Assembly (NCBI RefSeq): GCF_034702125.1
Contig: NC_085869.1
Location: 16,753,044-16,817,043 of the forward strand
Direction of reading: 5' to 3'
From: Engraulis encrasicolus
Taxonomy: Eukaryota; Chordata; Actinopteri; Clupeiformes; Engraulidae
Length of the DNA stretch: 64,000 bases
Position 1 is the stretch's first letter. Each line of letters begins with the position of its first letter. The position numbers and the translations under genes were made by a program. Of the stretch, positions 37,301 through 64,000 are shown piece by piece. Under the pieces are notes generated by a model, which made no database searches, had not been told where the DNA came from, and saw only the letters and a list, made by a program, of their open reading frames with translations.

Positions 37301-38674
37301 GCAGGTGGAGCGTGAGCGGGAGGAGGAGGCGCGGCGTGCGGCCGAGCAGCGCGAGCAGGAGGCGAGGAGGCAGGCCGAGGAGCGCGGGCGCCTGCAGCAG
37401 CTGGAGGAGAGGCGGCGGGCGCAGGAGGCGGAGCTGAGGCGTGTGGAGGGCGAGAAGGCCCGCGCCCTGCAGCTGCAGCGCAAGGAGAGGGAGCTCCGGG
37501 AGAGGCTGCTGGGAAACCTGCTGAAGAAGAGCACCGGCACCGGTAGGGGTGGAGATGATCATCCAATTTTATCGATCCTACAGCCAGTGATTCAATTAAT
37601 TGATTAGTCCACTAGAGAATTATTATTTAATTATTGTTATCGGGTTTTTTTGTTGTTGTTGTTGCTCTCATTTTGTTAGGCATTTGTGACTGTAATAACG
37701 ATGTTCCTCAACTAAAATGCATGCAGATATTTCAGGCTTTGTTAATCTATTTAGAATTTCACACATAAGCCTAGCTTGTAAGGTAAAAAAAAAAAAGAAT
37801 AATTGCTCGTTGGCCTAAGAAATCAGTATCGAATTGAATTGCCATGAAGCCTCTGATTTTACACCCCTTAGGCACTGGCACCCCGGAGGAGGACGAGGAC
37901 GGAGAGGGGACCGCGGCGGAAGAAGCGGGACACGGGAGCCTCGGCCTGGAGCTCATTGTCAGAGACCCAGCCCTGGAAGCCCAGCTGCAGTGCGCGGCGG
38001 CCTACCAGGCCAGGGCCCAGGTGAACGGGGTCAGTCACGGGAAAGGAGCGGGCACCGGTGAGGGGTTGAGTCGTCCGGGTAAAGGAGACAGGGGGAGTCA
38101 CACAGTAGTGGCACCGAAGCTGAAACAGGGCCAGGAGACACGCGGGGGACGTGGGAGCAGGGACGGGGGCGGGGGGCGGGACCGAGGCCATCACCAGAGC
38201 AGCAGCAGGAGACGCAGCAGGAGCAGCAGTAGGAGCAGGAGGAGGCACAGCCCTGCTGGGTGGAGCAGGAGCAGGGGCCAGAGGAGAGGCAGCACCAGGC
38301 GCAGCCCGAGCAGCAGGGACGGTGGCGGCGGCAGCAGTCGGAGGAGGCGCCACAGTAGCAGCAGCAGGAGGAGGAGCGGGAGTCGGCACCGGGGGCGGGA
38401 GCGCCACCACCACAGCAGGAGCCACAGCAGGAGCAGAGAGCACAGGAGGAGGAGCAGCAGGAGCCGGCGCAGCTGGAGCAGCAGTGGGAGGAGTAGTAGC
38501 AGGAGCCGGAGCAGGAGCAGAGACCACAGCTACTCCCGCAGCAGGAGTCACAGCCACAGAGGACATGGGCGGGGCCGGAGCCTAAGTAGAAGCTCCTCCT
38601 CCAGCCGAGAGAGAGGGCGAGACCACAGGCACCGCAGTCGCAACACGGACAAGTACCACTCCAGACGGCGCTAA
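24640..38674 (+). CDS. akap17a: A-kinase anchoring protein 17A (XE7/SFRS17A), five coding exons
   Basis: Joined exons 24640-25398, 30298-30446, 34113-34353, 37287-37542 and 37872-38674 give 2208 bases, 735 aa, with splice phases 0, 2, 0 and 1 all consistent. Residues 1-253 match human AKAP17A closely (for example SISNWEVMERLKGMVQ, FPTRHDWDSFFRDAKDMN, IPMLDPYREEM) and include an RRM-like fold from about residue 145 (DTIHLEGLP). Residues 254-470 are a highly charged E/R/K helical region. Residues 368-383 (NLESIRLVAELLSRVK) form an amphipathic helix that is a good candidate PKA regulatory-subunit binding site. Residues from about 570 to the end are an RS domain. The family anchors protein kinase A in nuclear splicing-factor compartments and influences splice choice. 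The human protein is 695 aa. Upstream non-coding exon(s) are expected because an acceptor (TTGCAG) lies nine bases before the ATG. Confidence 0.93.
25560..25976 (+). other. Transposon-derived flank left of the 2.9-kb fold-back
   Basis: A 64-codon open frame at 25612-25806 (ALSAQDIRSSKSKLNIP, VSHLFVTYKGRRKT) has coding character and ends just before a repeat of the arm sequence. It may be another piece of the same element. Not part of akap17a. Confidence 0.35.
26531..27001 (-). pseudogene. Inverted copy of the 3' end of the unidentified transposon gene
   Basis: A 156-residue minus-strand frame (SFKGYVVA-like start, YDGNWWLARVEECMPSTGEV) parallels the + strand copy at 27908-28225, with small differences in each. 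It is part of the left arm of the fold-back element, not an independent gene. Confidence 0.6.
27254..28225 (+). pseudogene. Broken gene of an unidentified transposon protein
   Basis: Across a few stops and frame shifts the + strand reads FFSDGCAAQYKNLKNTT, CHHEADFH, FFATSHGKGPCDGVGGTVK, TPYQLFEFVKDNVKNIH and SFCPLSMDTVEVRPF, followed by YVVAVYDGNWWLACAEEC and the end of the frame. I recall proteins with the SHGKGxCDGVGGTVKR motif as uncharacterised, multi-copy predictions in animal genomes, but cannot name the superfamily. The last third is repeated in reverse at 26531-27001. Confidence 0.55.
28921..30297. other. akap17a intron 1, right part
   Basis: The first 140 bases repeat part of the fold-back arm. 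The remainder is AT-rich single-copy-looking DNA without exons. Confidence 0.5.
30298..30446 (+). CDS. akap17a: akap17a coding exon 2 (residues 254-302 and part of 303)
   Basis: Acceptor TTTTGCAG, then GTGAACTTTGACACAACC, encoding VNFDTTKHLSD; human has VSFDSTKHLSD. The donor GTGAGG starts at 30447, phase 2. The exon ends in E/R/K-rich sequence. Two further copies of the exon end plus donor follow in tandem at 43-base spacing (see the repeat at 30404-30532). Confidence 0.9.
30404..30532 (+). repeat. 43-bp tandem repeat that copies the exon 2 end and its 5' splice site
   Basis: Three adjacent copies of a 43-base unit (GAAAAAGAGGAGGAAGT, GCGAAAAGAGGAGGAGAG, GTGAG). Donors GTGAG occur at 30447, 30490 and 30533. 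The first copy differs by one base (GTTAG instead of GTGAG inside the unit). Because 43 is not a multiple of three, and a TGA lies directly at the first donor when read through, use of donor 2 or 3 would truncate the protein. Confidence 0.9.
30561..30830. mobile_element. TTAA-type MITE, copy 1 (akap17a intron 2)
   Basis: TTAAAGGGACACTGTG to CACAGTGTCCCTTTAA, 270 bases, with TTAA at both ends as in piggyBac-type insertions. It lies 114 bases after akap17a exon 2. Confidence 0.88.
31141..33409. mobile_element. Palindromic (fold-back) element, second level of the nest
   Basis: Two arms centred near 32765: 31141-31550 plus 32524-32764, against 32766-33409. Outer ends GGTCCGTGTATCATCCGATC and GATCGGATGATACACGGACC are reverse complements. 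About 1.3 kb without the hAT insertion. No coding frame survives. Confidence 0.85.
31551..32523. mobile_element. hAT-like insertion (third level of the nest), akap17a intron 2
   Basis: Begins TAGCGTTTCTCAACG and ends AAGGTTGAGAACTG, matching hAT ends of the CAGTGTTTCTCAACC type. Flanking 8-mers GCCTAACT (31543-31550) and GCCGAACT (32524-32531) are the target duplication. It splits one arm of the surrounding palindrome. No transposase frame is visible; a stretch at about 32126-32215 resembles a fish LINE tail. Confidence 0.85.
33726..34075. mobile_element. hAT-like MITE with ATCGATTAAT-rich ends, copy 2 (akap17a intron 2)
   Basis: TAGGGATGCAAACGATT to TTTGCATCCCTA with perfect 8-bp duplication GTCATGCC. 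Its right duplication ends 29 bases before akap17a exon 3. Confidence 0.93.
34113..34353 (+). CDS. akap17a: akap17a coding exon 3 (residues 303-383)
   Basis: Acceptor CTGTCCACAG at 34112; the first base completes Arg303. The frame reads RQREQEEEEKERKKEEKLRK and ends NLESIRLVAELLSRVK before donor GTATTG at 34354, phase 0. The matching human stretch ends in RNLQSIRLIAELLSRAK. The reading frame has no internal ATG near its start. The exon is much more GC-rich than its introns. Confidence 0.9.
35030..35146. mobile_element. Hairpin element in akap17a intron 3
   Basis: GGAAAAAGTCCGCTTCAACC and GGTTGAAGCACATACTTTTCC, with CCACTTGTTTATTTTT pairing AAAAATAAACAAGTGG inside. A weaker relative may lie near 55850-55960. 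Confidence 0.78.
35440..35545 (+). mobile_element. tRNA-like SINE head, akap17a intron 3
   Basis: TTAGCTCATCGGTATAGTGC and GGGTTCAATCCCCACG resemble boxes A and B. It does not fold as a full tRNA and has a long variable region, so a SINE fragment is more likely than a tRNA gene. Confidence 0.5.
35560..35928. mobile_element. hAT-like MITE (TAGGGCTGTAACGATA ends), akap17a intron 3
   Basis: TAGGGCTGTAACGATATTG to GTATCGTTACAGCCCTA with perfect 8-bp duplication TTACAGTC. Repeated ATCGTGATAC motifs inside. Confidence 0.92.
35935..36205. repeat. Imperfect inverted repeat rich in AATGTGTCA, akap17a intron 3
   Basis: Motifs CATAATGTGTCATTTG and CAAATGACACATTATTAC face each other, flanked by TGTCATAAGAATG-type sequence. 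Probably an old MITE; ends not certain. Confidence 0.5.
36387..36660 (-). mobile_element. tRNA-derived SINE, family 1, minus strand (akap17a intron 3)
   Basis: GGAAACTCAACCTCCC to TTACCCATGACTGCCC. Confidence 0.84.
36661..37286. other. akap17a intron 3, right end
   Basis: Short TG run near 37110-37142 and no exon until the acceptor at 37286. Confidence 0.55.
37287..37542 (+). CDS. akap17a: akap17a coding exon 4 (residues 384-468 and part of 469)
   Basis: Acceptor CCCCCTCCAG, then GCTCTGCGGCAGCAGCAG (ALRQQQ). Encodes an E/R/Q-rich helix containing AELRRVEGEKARALQLQRK and ELRERLL, parallel to human AELRRVEEEKERALGLQRKE. Donor GTAGGG starts at 37543, phase 1. Open frames on the other strand and frames are GC-rich shadows. 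Confidence 0.9.
37872..38674 (+). CDS. akap17a: akap17a last coding exon (residues 469-735), RS domain
   Basis: Acceptor CCCCTTAG at 37871; phase 1 joins to give G-T-G-T-P-E-E-D-E-D. After an acidic stretch and LELIVRDPALEAQLQ, the sequence turns into an RS domain (runs such as SRSRSRSRDHSYSRSRS), from about residue 570 to the end at TAA 38672-38674. RS domains mediate contact with splicing factors and nuclear speckle location. AGC/AGG codons dominate, so the exon looks like a purine-rich low-complexity repeat and long open frames appear in other frames; those are shadows. Confidence 0.88.
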
Positions 38675-40744
38675 TGTTACACTTAGCATTTCACATTTAA
38701 AAGATTTGCTGGCTTTTTTTCCTCCAGATTTTAAAAAAATAACTTTACTGTTGATTGTATTGAAAGTGGTGGCATATATTAGACTGAAGTACCGTTGTGT
38801 ATGCACTACTATTTCACGAACAATTTTTTGCTTTAAAGCAAAGACTTAGCTGCTTATCAGGAAAAAAAGTACACAGATTTTCCCAAGTGCTGTGCTGGAT
38901 TTTTGTGGATGTTTGTCAGCATACTAAATACCTCATCCTCCGTTGTTTTTCCCATCAAGGCAATGAAAGCTTCTCAATTCTCTGCTACCAGTGATCATTT
39001 ATTATTGCCGTCGTTATTGGTTCAGGAAAACGTCAGTATGGACATTATGGTACAAACTATTTGCCCTCAGCCTTTAACAACAGATAAGCTGCAGTTTGCA
39101 CTTTTGTCTGTATGTTTTTAGGAATTAATTTGCTCAATGCTTTCCCTTAAAATTATTTGCAGCCTTTTTATGTACACGACCCTGGAAATAGTTTTGAAGT
39201 AGCCCTGAGGATTTAAATGGCACCCTATGTTCTTATTCTTCTCAAAATATTTTATTATGCCAAAGACGAATAAAAGAGGAACAACACTTTAGATGAAACA
39301 CTACGCACAGGAACAAAAAAATCGCTTTCATAAAAGTGTAGCTTGCGTGAAATGGCTTTGTGTAATCAGTAAAATACCAGAAGCTCATCCAGTACCGTAC
39401 GGTTTATTTTTTCCTTTTATTTGTCATAGACTGAAACCATACATCCTGAACATTTAAATGTTGCGTTCAGCCTTTTTGGCATGGCAAGACTGGCCTTCCA
39501 CCAGCCTACGGTGCTCCTATCGGTTTCACACCGTCAGCAAAGATGTTGTGTAACGCCTTGTTGCCAGTTGACGTAGCATTACTCTTGAACAAATATGGCT
39601 ATGAAATTAGTTTCAATAGACAAGGGTAGACAATGCGACATCTAGGGTCTCATCGTCTCGCTGGACTGCGATGCTGTGCCTCCGTGCTAACTCGGGCGGA
39701 AGTTGTGAATGGTTCATTCAAGCAATACTGGAGTTGGATGGGATGGGATGGGCTGTATACTGTGACTTGCTTGTTAAGTTTTGTCTTGACTCAACACCGG
39801 GGTTTTTAGGGTTTTTTTTAAGTTTGTGAATAAAAGGGAAGCATAAGCATTTGTTTAGATTTCAGAACTGGTCAGCTCCTTTTCTCCCAGTACTGTTGCA
39901 TGTGCTGGCTGAGCCTTGAAAACAAGTCAGTATTCAAATGGCCACTGTAATGTCCCCTTAGTAATATCTGAATAAATCTCATTCAATGCATCAGATTTTG
40001 TCATGTTGTTTTTTTTTGCATGCCATTCTTCAGTACTGCAATGTCTGCCATTGTAATTGGCCTTTCTGAGTCACTCATGCAACACCTAATCTTGATCTTG
40101 CCATGACTTCTCTATTTCGGTATTGGTTTGTGTTCACAAGGGCTGTGACTGACAAGACTGCTTTAGCCTCTGAATCCCACTCAAAAGTCAGTGCACCCCT
40201 CCTCCCATTCATTACCTATGCTCCACAGTCTCTAGAGCCGTCGGTTGGTGTCAGATGTGTGCAGACAGTGTCAGCCATACTTCTAACTCTCTCATCATTG
40301 CCATCCTTATTTAGAGCAAAGCCCCACACCCCCAACGTGTCTTGACACTTTTTATTTAGATTGGGAAATAGTTTCACAAAATGCTTACAAAGTAGAAGCG
40401 TGTTTCTGGGATTTTGAGAGGTACCCGTAGGGCCAACAGGTATATGTGGCAATGCTGCGATATATTTATCTTTTATTTTGTGGTAATGTAAGATGGTAAT
40501 ATAATTTTACTGTGCTAACGTGATAATTCCAGTCATTCATTCCTGTTCTGTTTTAAAAATCACATTGTTGCCACCAGATTTGCATCTGTCATCATGATGC
40601 AAACCATAATAATCCATCGTGTTGCCAGCCAATCATTGTACATTTAGTGTTAAACTCACTGTAACCCCAAGACTGCCAACTCCGGAGGCCGGGGGCAGGG
40701 CAGGGCAGGGGGTGAGCCTCCCCATGTCCAGCCGTTTAGCCTGC
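38675..40744. other. akap17a 3' UTR and intergenic DNA before asmt
   Basis: AT-rich, three AATAAA signals (39269, 39829, 39971), no recognised transposon over 2 kb. This is the cleanest stretch of the window. Confidence 0.55.
39269..39274 (+). terminator. Candidate poly(A) signal of akap17a
   Basis: First AATAAA after the stop codon, about 600 bases downstream. Others lie at 39829-39834 and 39971-39976, so alternative 3' ends are possible. Confidence 0.4.
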
Positions 40745-40885
40745 CCCATATAATCTGCCTAATCTGATTAAAAGGCCTGTCGGCCTCCAGACTGCTCATT
40801 ACACGTCCCCTCTTTCGTCTCTCCTCCGCATAATTCACACACGGAGTAAGTGAAAAGTGCCTAAAGCGTGAAGAGCAACGCAAAC
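40745..40885 (+). promoter_or_regulatory. Probable core promoter and 5' UTR of asmt with OTX/CRX-type motif cluster
   Basis: Within 20 bases lie TAATCT (40751-40756), TAATCT (40760-40765) and GATTA (40766-40770, the reverse of TAATC). These match the homeobox OTX/CRX motif, also called the pineal regulatory element. A TTAAAAGG sequence at 40768-40775 could serve as a TATA-like box, which would put the start near 40800 and give a 5' UTR of about 85 bases. An in-frame TAA at 40862 separates the UTR from the coding start. Motif recognition only; no expression data. Confidence 0.5.
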
Positions 40886-60271
<19,386 letters not shown>

Positions 60272-60289
60272 ATGTACTTTCACACAGTA

Positions 60290-60532
<243 letters not shown>

Positions 60533-60686
60533 TTCCACTGACACTTCACGCTTCCCTTACTGTCTCATTCTTCAGCAACCCTTGTCTGAACCGTGGCATC
60601 CATTATTCATGACTCGTATATAGAATCTCCAAACCTTCACAGCTCTTATGCCAAGACTACCTTTCTCCCATCCCTATCTGAGAATA

Positions 60687-60692
60687 ATTAAA
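60687..60692 (+). terminator. Candidate poly(A) signal of asmt
   Basis: ATTAAA, the common variant signal, about 415 bases after the stop and beyond a long AC repeat. No canonical AATAAA is nearer. Confidence 0.35.
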
Positions 60693-61033
60693 ATACATTC
60701 GCTTTACATTTCATATTCTACCTATATTTGGTAGGCAAGGGTTTCCAAGGTCAATACAAGAAATGATAATATAACCAGGTAATTGGCTTTCACAGTCTAT
60801 CATATCATCTCCTATGAATACAAATTGTGTGTGCAAATGGGGAGTTGAAGTTTGTAAGTATTACACACGGCCAGGTGAGAAGTTACACAGTTAGAAGAGC
60901 TTCTCACCCTTGCCTTCTCACCTATAACGCTTTTGGTAGTCTTATACACGTATGGTGATTGATTGATATTCTAAACAGTTGTGTTTAAAGACCTTGTTCA
61001 ACATAGTTTCAACTAGAGGCACTCAGAGAGCGC

Positions 61034-61490
61034 AGACCTCCGCCAAGGAAGCTGCTTGATGGAACATTTGACTATGTAACACCCTCTCTTTCGGCCTTCT
61101 TTTGTGGAGTTAGAAACTGGAATGTTTTGCCCTGGCCCGCAATTCAATTTGCAGTCACTAGGGGCGTCTAGATTTATAGGCCAGCAATGTTGAAGAATCT
61201 TTAAAAAGGTTCTGGTTCGTGATCCGGATCACCACCGGAATTTAATCACTTGTTCCTTGGGTCATTACCAACAACTCCACAAAGTTTCGTCCAAATCCGT
61301 TGATTAGTTTTTGAGTTATCCTGCTGACAGAATCTTTAAAAAGGTCCTGGTTCCGGTTTGTGATCCAGATCACCACCAGAAACTAATCTGTTGATTAGTT
61401 TTTGAGTTATCCTGCTGACAAACAAACAGACAGACAGGCAGACAGACAAACCAACGCGACCGAAAACATTACCTCCTTGGCGGAGGTAGT
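61034..61490. mobile_element. Non-autonomous element with CCTCCGCCAAGGA ends
   Basis: Left GACCTCCGCCAAGGAAG, right CCTCCTTGGCGGAGGTAG are inverted. The interior repeats GATCCGGATCACCACCGG and GTTGATTAGTTTTTGAG twice and has a CAGA/GACA-rich end. This repeat occurs in many animals as I recall. Confidence 0.72.
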
Positions 61491-61875
61491 GACACTCTGA
61501 CCACATTGAAACCCATTTAACTTTAAGAATCACAGAACACATACATATCTGTGTGGAGAAACTTAATTATTTGAGTCTCTCAAATGTATTGAATGACCTT
61601 CAATTCCACTATTTTTTACTCGCAAATGGGGCCTATTGTTTCTGTTTTCTTTTAGCTGAAACCTACTCTAACAAGTGAACAGAATGTTAACTGAACTGCC
61701 AACTGATGTGTTAGGTTTGGTAAGCTACATTAACAGAATTTGAGGCCAAACTTCCAAGTCACAAAGTGTTTTGCTTTTAGTTATTGGTACTATCGTATAT
61801 GAAGACAAATTTAACATAATCTTCCATGAAACATGCACTCGTTCATGTCTGCTGTGTTCCCATAGAAATGCTTTC

Positions 61876-62156
61876 GGTAACACAATATTTTAGTGTTACA
61901 TCTATTAGCACTAATACATACAATGTTAATGCCTGTATAAGTATCTTGTAAGGCATGTTCTAAGCAAAATCAAACATTTGTTAGGTCCTTACAAAGGTTA
62001 TATTGAAAATCAATGCCTAATTGTGCATGAACAAGACATTTGTGAATACATGCCTAACAAATGGTTGAATTTGCTTAGTACATGCCTTGCAAGTTACTTA
62101 TACAGCAGGCATTAACATTAGTGCTAATAGATGTAACGCTAAAATAAAGTGTTACC
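61876..62156. mobile_element. Palindromic MITE (GGTAACACTTTATTTTAG type)
   Basis: GGTAACACAATATTTTAG to CTAAAATAAAGTGTTACC; arms of about 120 bases pair along their length (TAGCACTAAT with ATTAGTGCTA). Confidence 0.85.
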
Positions 62157-62739
62157 CCTGTTTTCAGTTGTCCACTGCAGTGTTGCAGTGTTTCATGCTC
62201 GCTCTCTTGTGTTAGATAGCGTGTCCTCTTAAGCGAAATGAAGAGGAGTCCAGGCTAGCAGGGGTGCTTTCATTATGCTTCCTTTTTGGCTCAACCTTGC
62301 CCTCAGCAAGAGAGAAAAAGACTAACGAGCTTTATTTTTGTATGATGTGAATTAAAAGACACCCTTTTGCAGTGTGAGTGCCTGGCTTGATGTGTGTGTT
62401 CAGTTGTGTGTGTCTGTGTGGTCGTTGAGTGTTTTCAAGGTTTTTCTTCAGGGTCAATACTGATCTGTCTGTGGCTCGGTGTACTCTACTTCCCGTCTCT
62501 AACTTCTCATATGCTGGACTCTTTCCAATGAAAGGCTGTTTTTTTACGGTACAATCGACCTTCTGCTATAGTTCCTCTGTTATCTTTAAATCTTTAAAGA
62601 TAGGCTATGTCTGGTTTAGTCTTGGGCCCCTACAGTTATTTTCCTGTTATAACACGACACGATTATTACTCTGAATTTGCACTACTAAGAGAGTGGTATG
62701 AGACATGGTATGAGAGTGGTATGAGTGGTGGTGGTGGTG

Positions 62740-62855
62740 GGGGGGCGGGGGGGGTCGGCTGAATTGGGTTCTCATTACATTGTATGTATTGGGTGGGGGT
62801 CCCCTTTCAGATGAATTTGTCCTGGGCCCAGCCAAAGCTGTCAGCGGCCCTGGAG
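62740..62855 (-). mobile_element. Repeat family D, copy 3
   Basis: GGTCGGCTGAATTGGGTTC to CAGCCAAAGCTGTCAGC, after a G-rich run (GGTGGTGGTGG). Same family as the copy at 4195. Confidence 0.6.
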
Positions 62856-63214
62856 ACACGGTATGTATCTCGAGATAAAACTTTCCAGTACCACAGTGAG
62901 TAACACAAACATCAAATGGAGTAGTCCACATACAATGAAAGAGGGAAGTATGCAAATTCCCCTAGGGAAGCGATCCTATCTGGACATTCAGTGTGACATT
63001 GTTATCTGCAAAATTGAACCATATCTACTGTACCGTATGAGCTCCATGTAGCCAGCTCTCCACCTTCATTTTCATATTCATATTGCAGAACTAAAAAGTG
63101 AATAAATTCAACCTCATGAGTCACTCCATGAATGCAGCACATTGCTTTCAGCAAGCTGTTTTTTTTTTTATAGCAAAAACCTACTATGCACTCTCCTTGG
63201 TGATGCCTTCAGTC

Positions 63215-63447
63215 CAGGGCTGGACTGGGGCAGAAATAGGACCCCGGCACTTTTGGCTTAAAGGGGCCCCTCATAATAAGCGGTGCAGAACTGACTCACC
63301 GGTGGGCCCTGCACCCTTTTGGGCCAGTATTTTCAGAAATGTAAAAAAAATAAATCTTTTTTTTAAACATTTCTGAATATAGGGGCCCAAAAGGGTGCTG
63401 TGCCCACCGGGAAATGCCCTCTATGCCAGATGGCCATTCCAGTCCTG
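63215..63447. mobile_element. hAT-like MITE, family A, copy 4 (inverted)
   Basis: Opposite orientation to copies 1-3. Flanking 8-mers CTTCAGTC and CTTCAGGG. Internal hairpin TATTTTCAGAAATG with T/A loop. Confidence 0.82.
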
Positions 63448-64000
63448 CTTCAGGGTGCCTCCCTTCACTGACACATCAAGAGAGTAGTGTCACAGCTACC
63501 TGTCGGAGGCAGGGAACTGTGAGGAGCAGCTTCATTTGGGGCTGAATACTGAGGAGTCTTGAGGATATTTTCGTACGCTTCAAATTTGTGACAGTATTTT
63601 GGTTGCGCAAATGTAGCTGTTATTCGCTCCACTGATATCCACTTAGGACGTCGTATTCACATATCGCCTCTGCGAAAAAGATCAGAAAATATTGTGCATG
63701 CTTAAAATAAGTTAATTCTTCTACCCTTCACTGACAGGGCCGTAACCAGGGTGGTGTATAAAGACTGAATTTTTCATTGTTGATCATATATCGATTTTCA
63801 TCATCATAGATACATTTTACTAGCCTGGTCCTGACCATCCCATAATACTACTATTTAATTTCGTATTTATGGTCTGGCATTTGTTTGCTCTGAAGTGATT
63901 GTAGGAAGCAGGAAGTTTGCACTCAGTTATGGTTTGAAATTATTGGACACCTCTCACCCAATCGCTGGCAGTTACTCAACAACAACATCGCGCAGACCAA

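Larger units (their letters stand above)
62157..64000. other. 3' flank of the window
   Basis: Holds the family D copy at 62740 and the family A copy at 63215. No exon of a fourth gene can be supported. Confidence 0.5.

Noticed and set aside
37868..38566. 232-codon Ala/Pro-rich minus-strand frame and a 144-codon Gly/Ala-rich plus frame (38151-38585)
   Set aside because: Shadows of the RS-domain exon of akap17a, whose AGC/AGG repeats keep other frames open.

Overview
This is a vertebrate genomic window, almost certainly from a ray-finned fish (teleost). It has split genes with GT-AG introns, protein sequences close to human orthologues, many DNA-transposon derivatives (hAT, Tc1/mariner and TTAA-target types), tRNA-derived SINEs and very long AC/GT, CT and tetranucleotide microsatellites. 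I cannot name the species. No bacterial, plasmid or viral gene is visible.

Three protein-coding genes, all on the + strand, can be supported. (1) sowahc, an intronless ankyrin-repeat gene at 13973-15790 (605 aa), with a predicted 3' UTR of about 1.55 kb that carries a long hairpin. (2) akap17a (XE7/SFRS17A), five coding exons between 24640 and 38674 (735 aa), a splicing-factor-compartment A-kinase anchoring protein with an RRM-like fold, a charged helical middle and a C-terminal RS domain. (3) asmt (acetylserotonin O-methyltransferase, the last step of melatonin synthesis), eight exons between 40886 and 60271 (348 aa), with all SAM-binding and catalytic motifs intact. The splice phases of akap17a and asmt join without any break. 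The order akap17a-asmt is the same as in the human pseudoautosomal region PAR1; sowahc beside them is a fish arrangement that I infer only from this window.

Layout: 1-13.6 kb is intergenic and full of transposons (hAT-like MITEs, a Tc1 remnant, a Tc1 fold-back element, SINEs, microsatellites). 13.9-17.4 kb is sowahc. 17.4-24.6 kb is intergenic, with a cluster of alternating SINEs, an interstitial telomere-like repeat inside inverted arms and a 2.05 kb fold-back element. 24.6-38.7 kb is akap17a; intron 1 holds a 2.9 kb fold-back element and intron 2 a three-level nest of transposons. 38.7-40.9 kb is intergenic and ends in a compact asmt promoter with clustered OTX/CRX-type motifs. 40.9-60.3 kb is asmt, with introns full of microsatellites and hAT elements. 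60.3-64.0 kb is 3' flank with more MITEs.

The three genes do not form a pathway. The most notable observations are structural: two unrelated fold-back transposons that both repeat the 3' end of a transposase-like gene in inverted arms; a nested insertion that can be dated relatively; a tandemly copied 5' splice site in akap17a; and a promoter motif cluster consistent with pineal/photoreceptor control of asmt.
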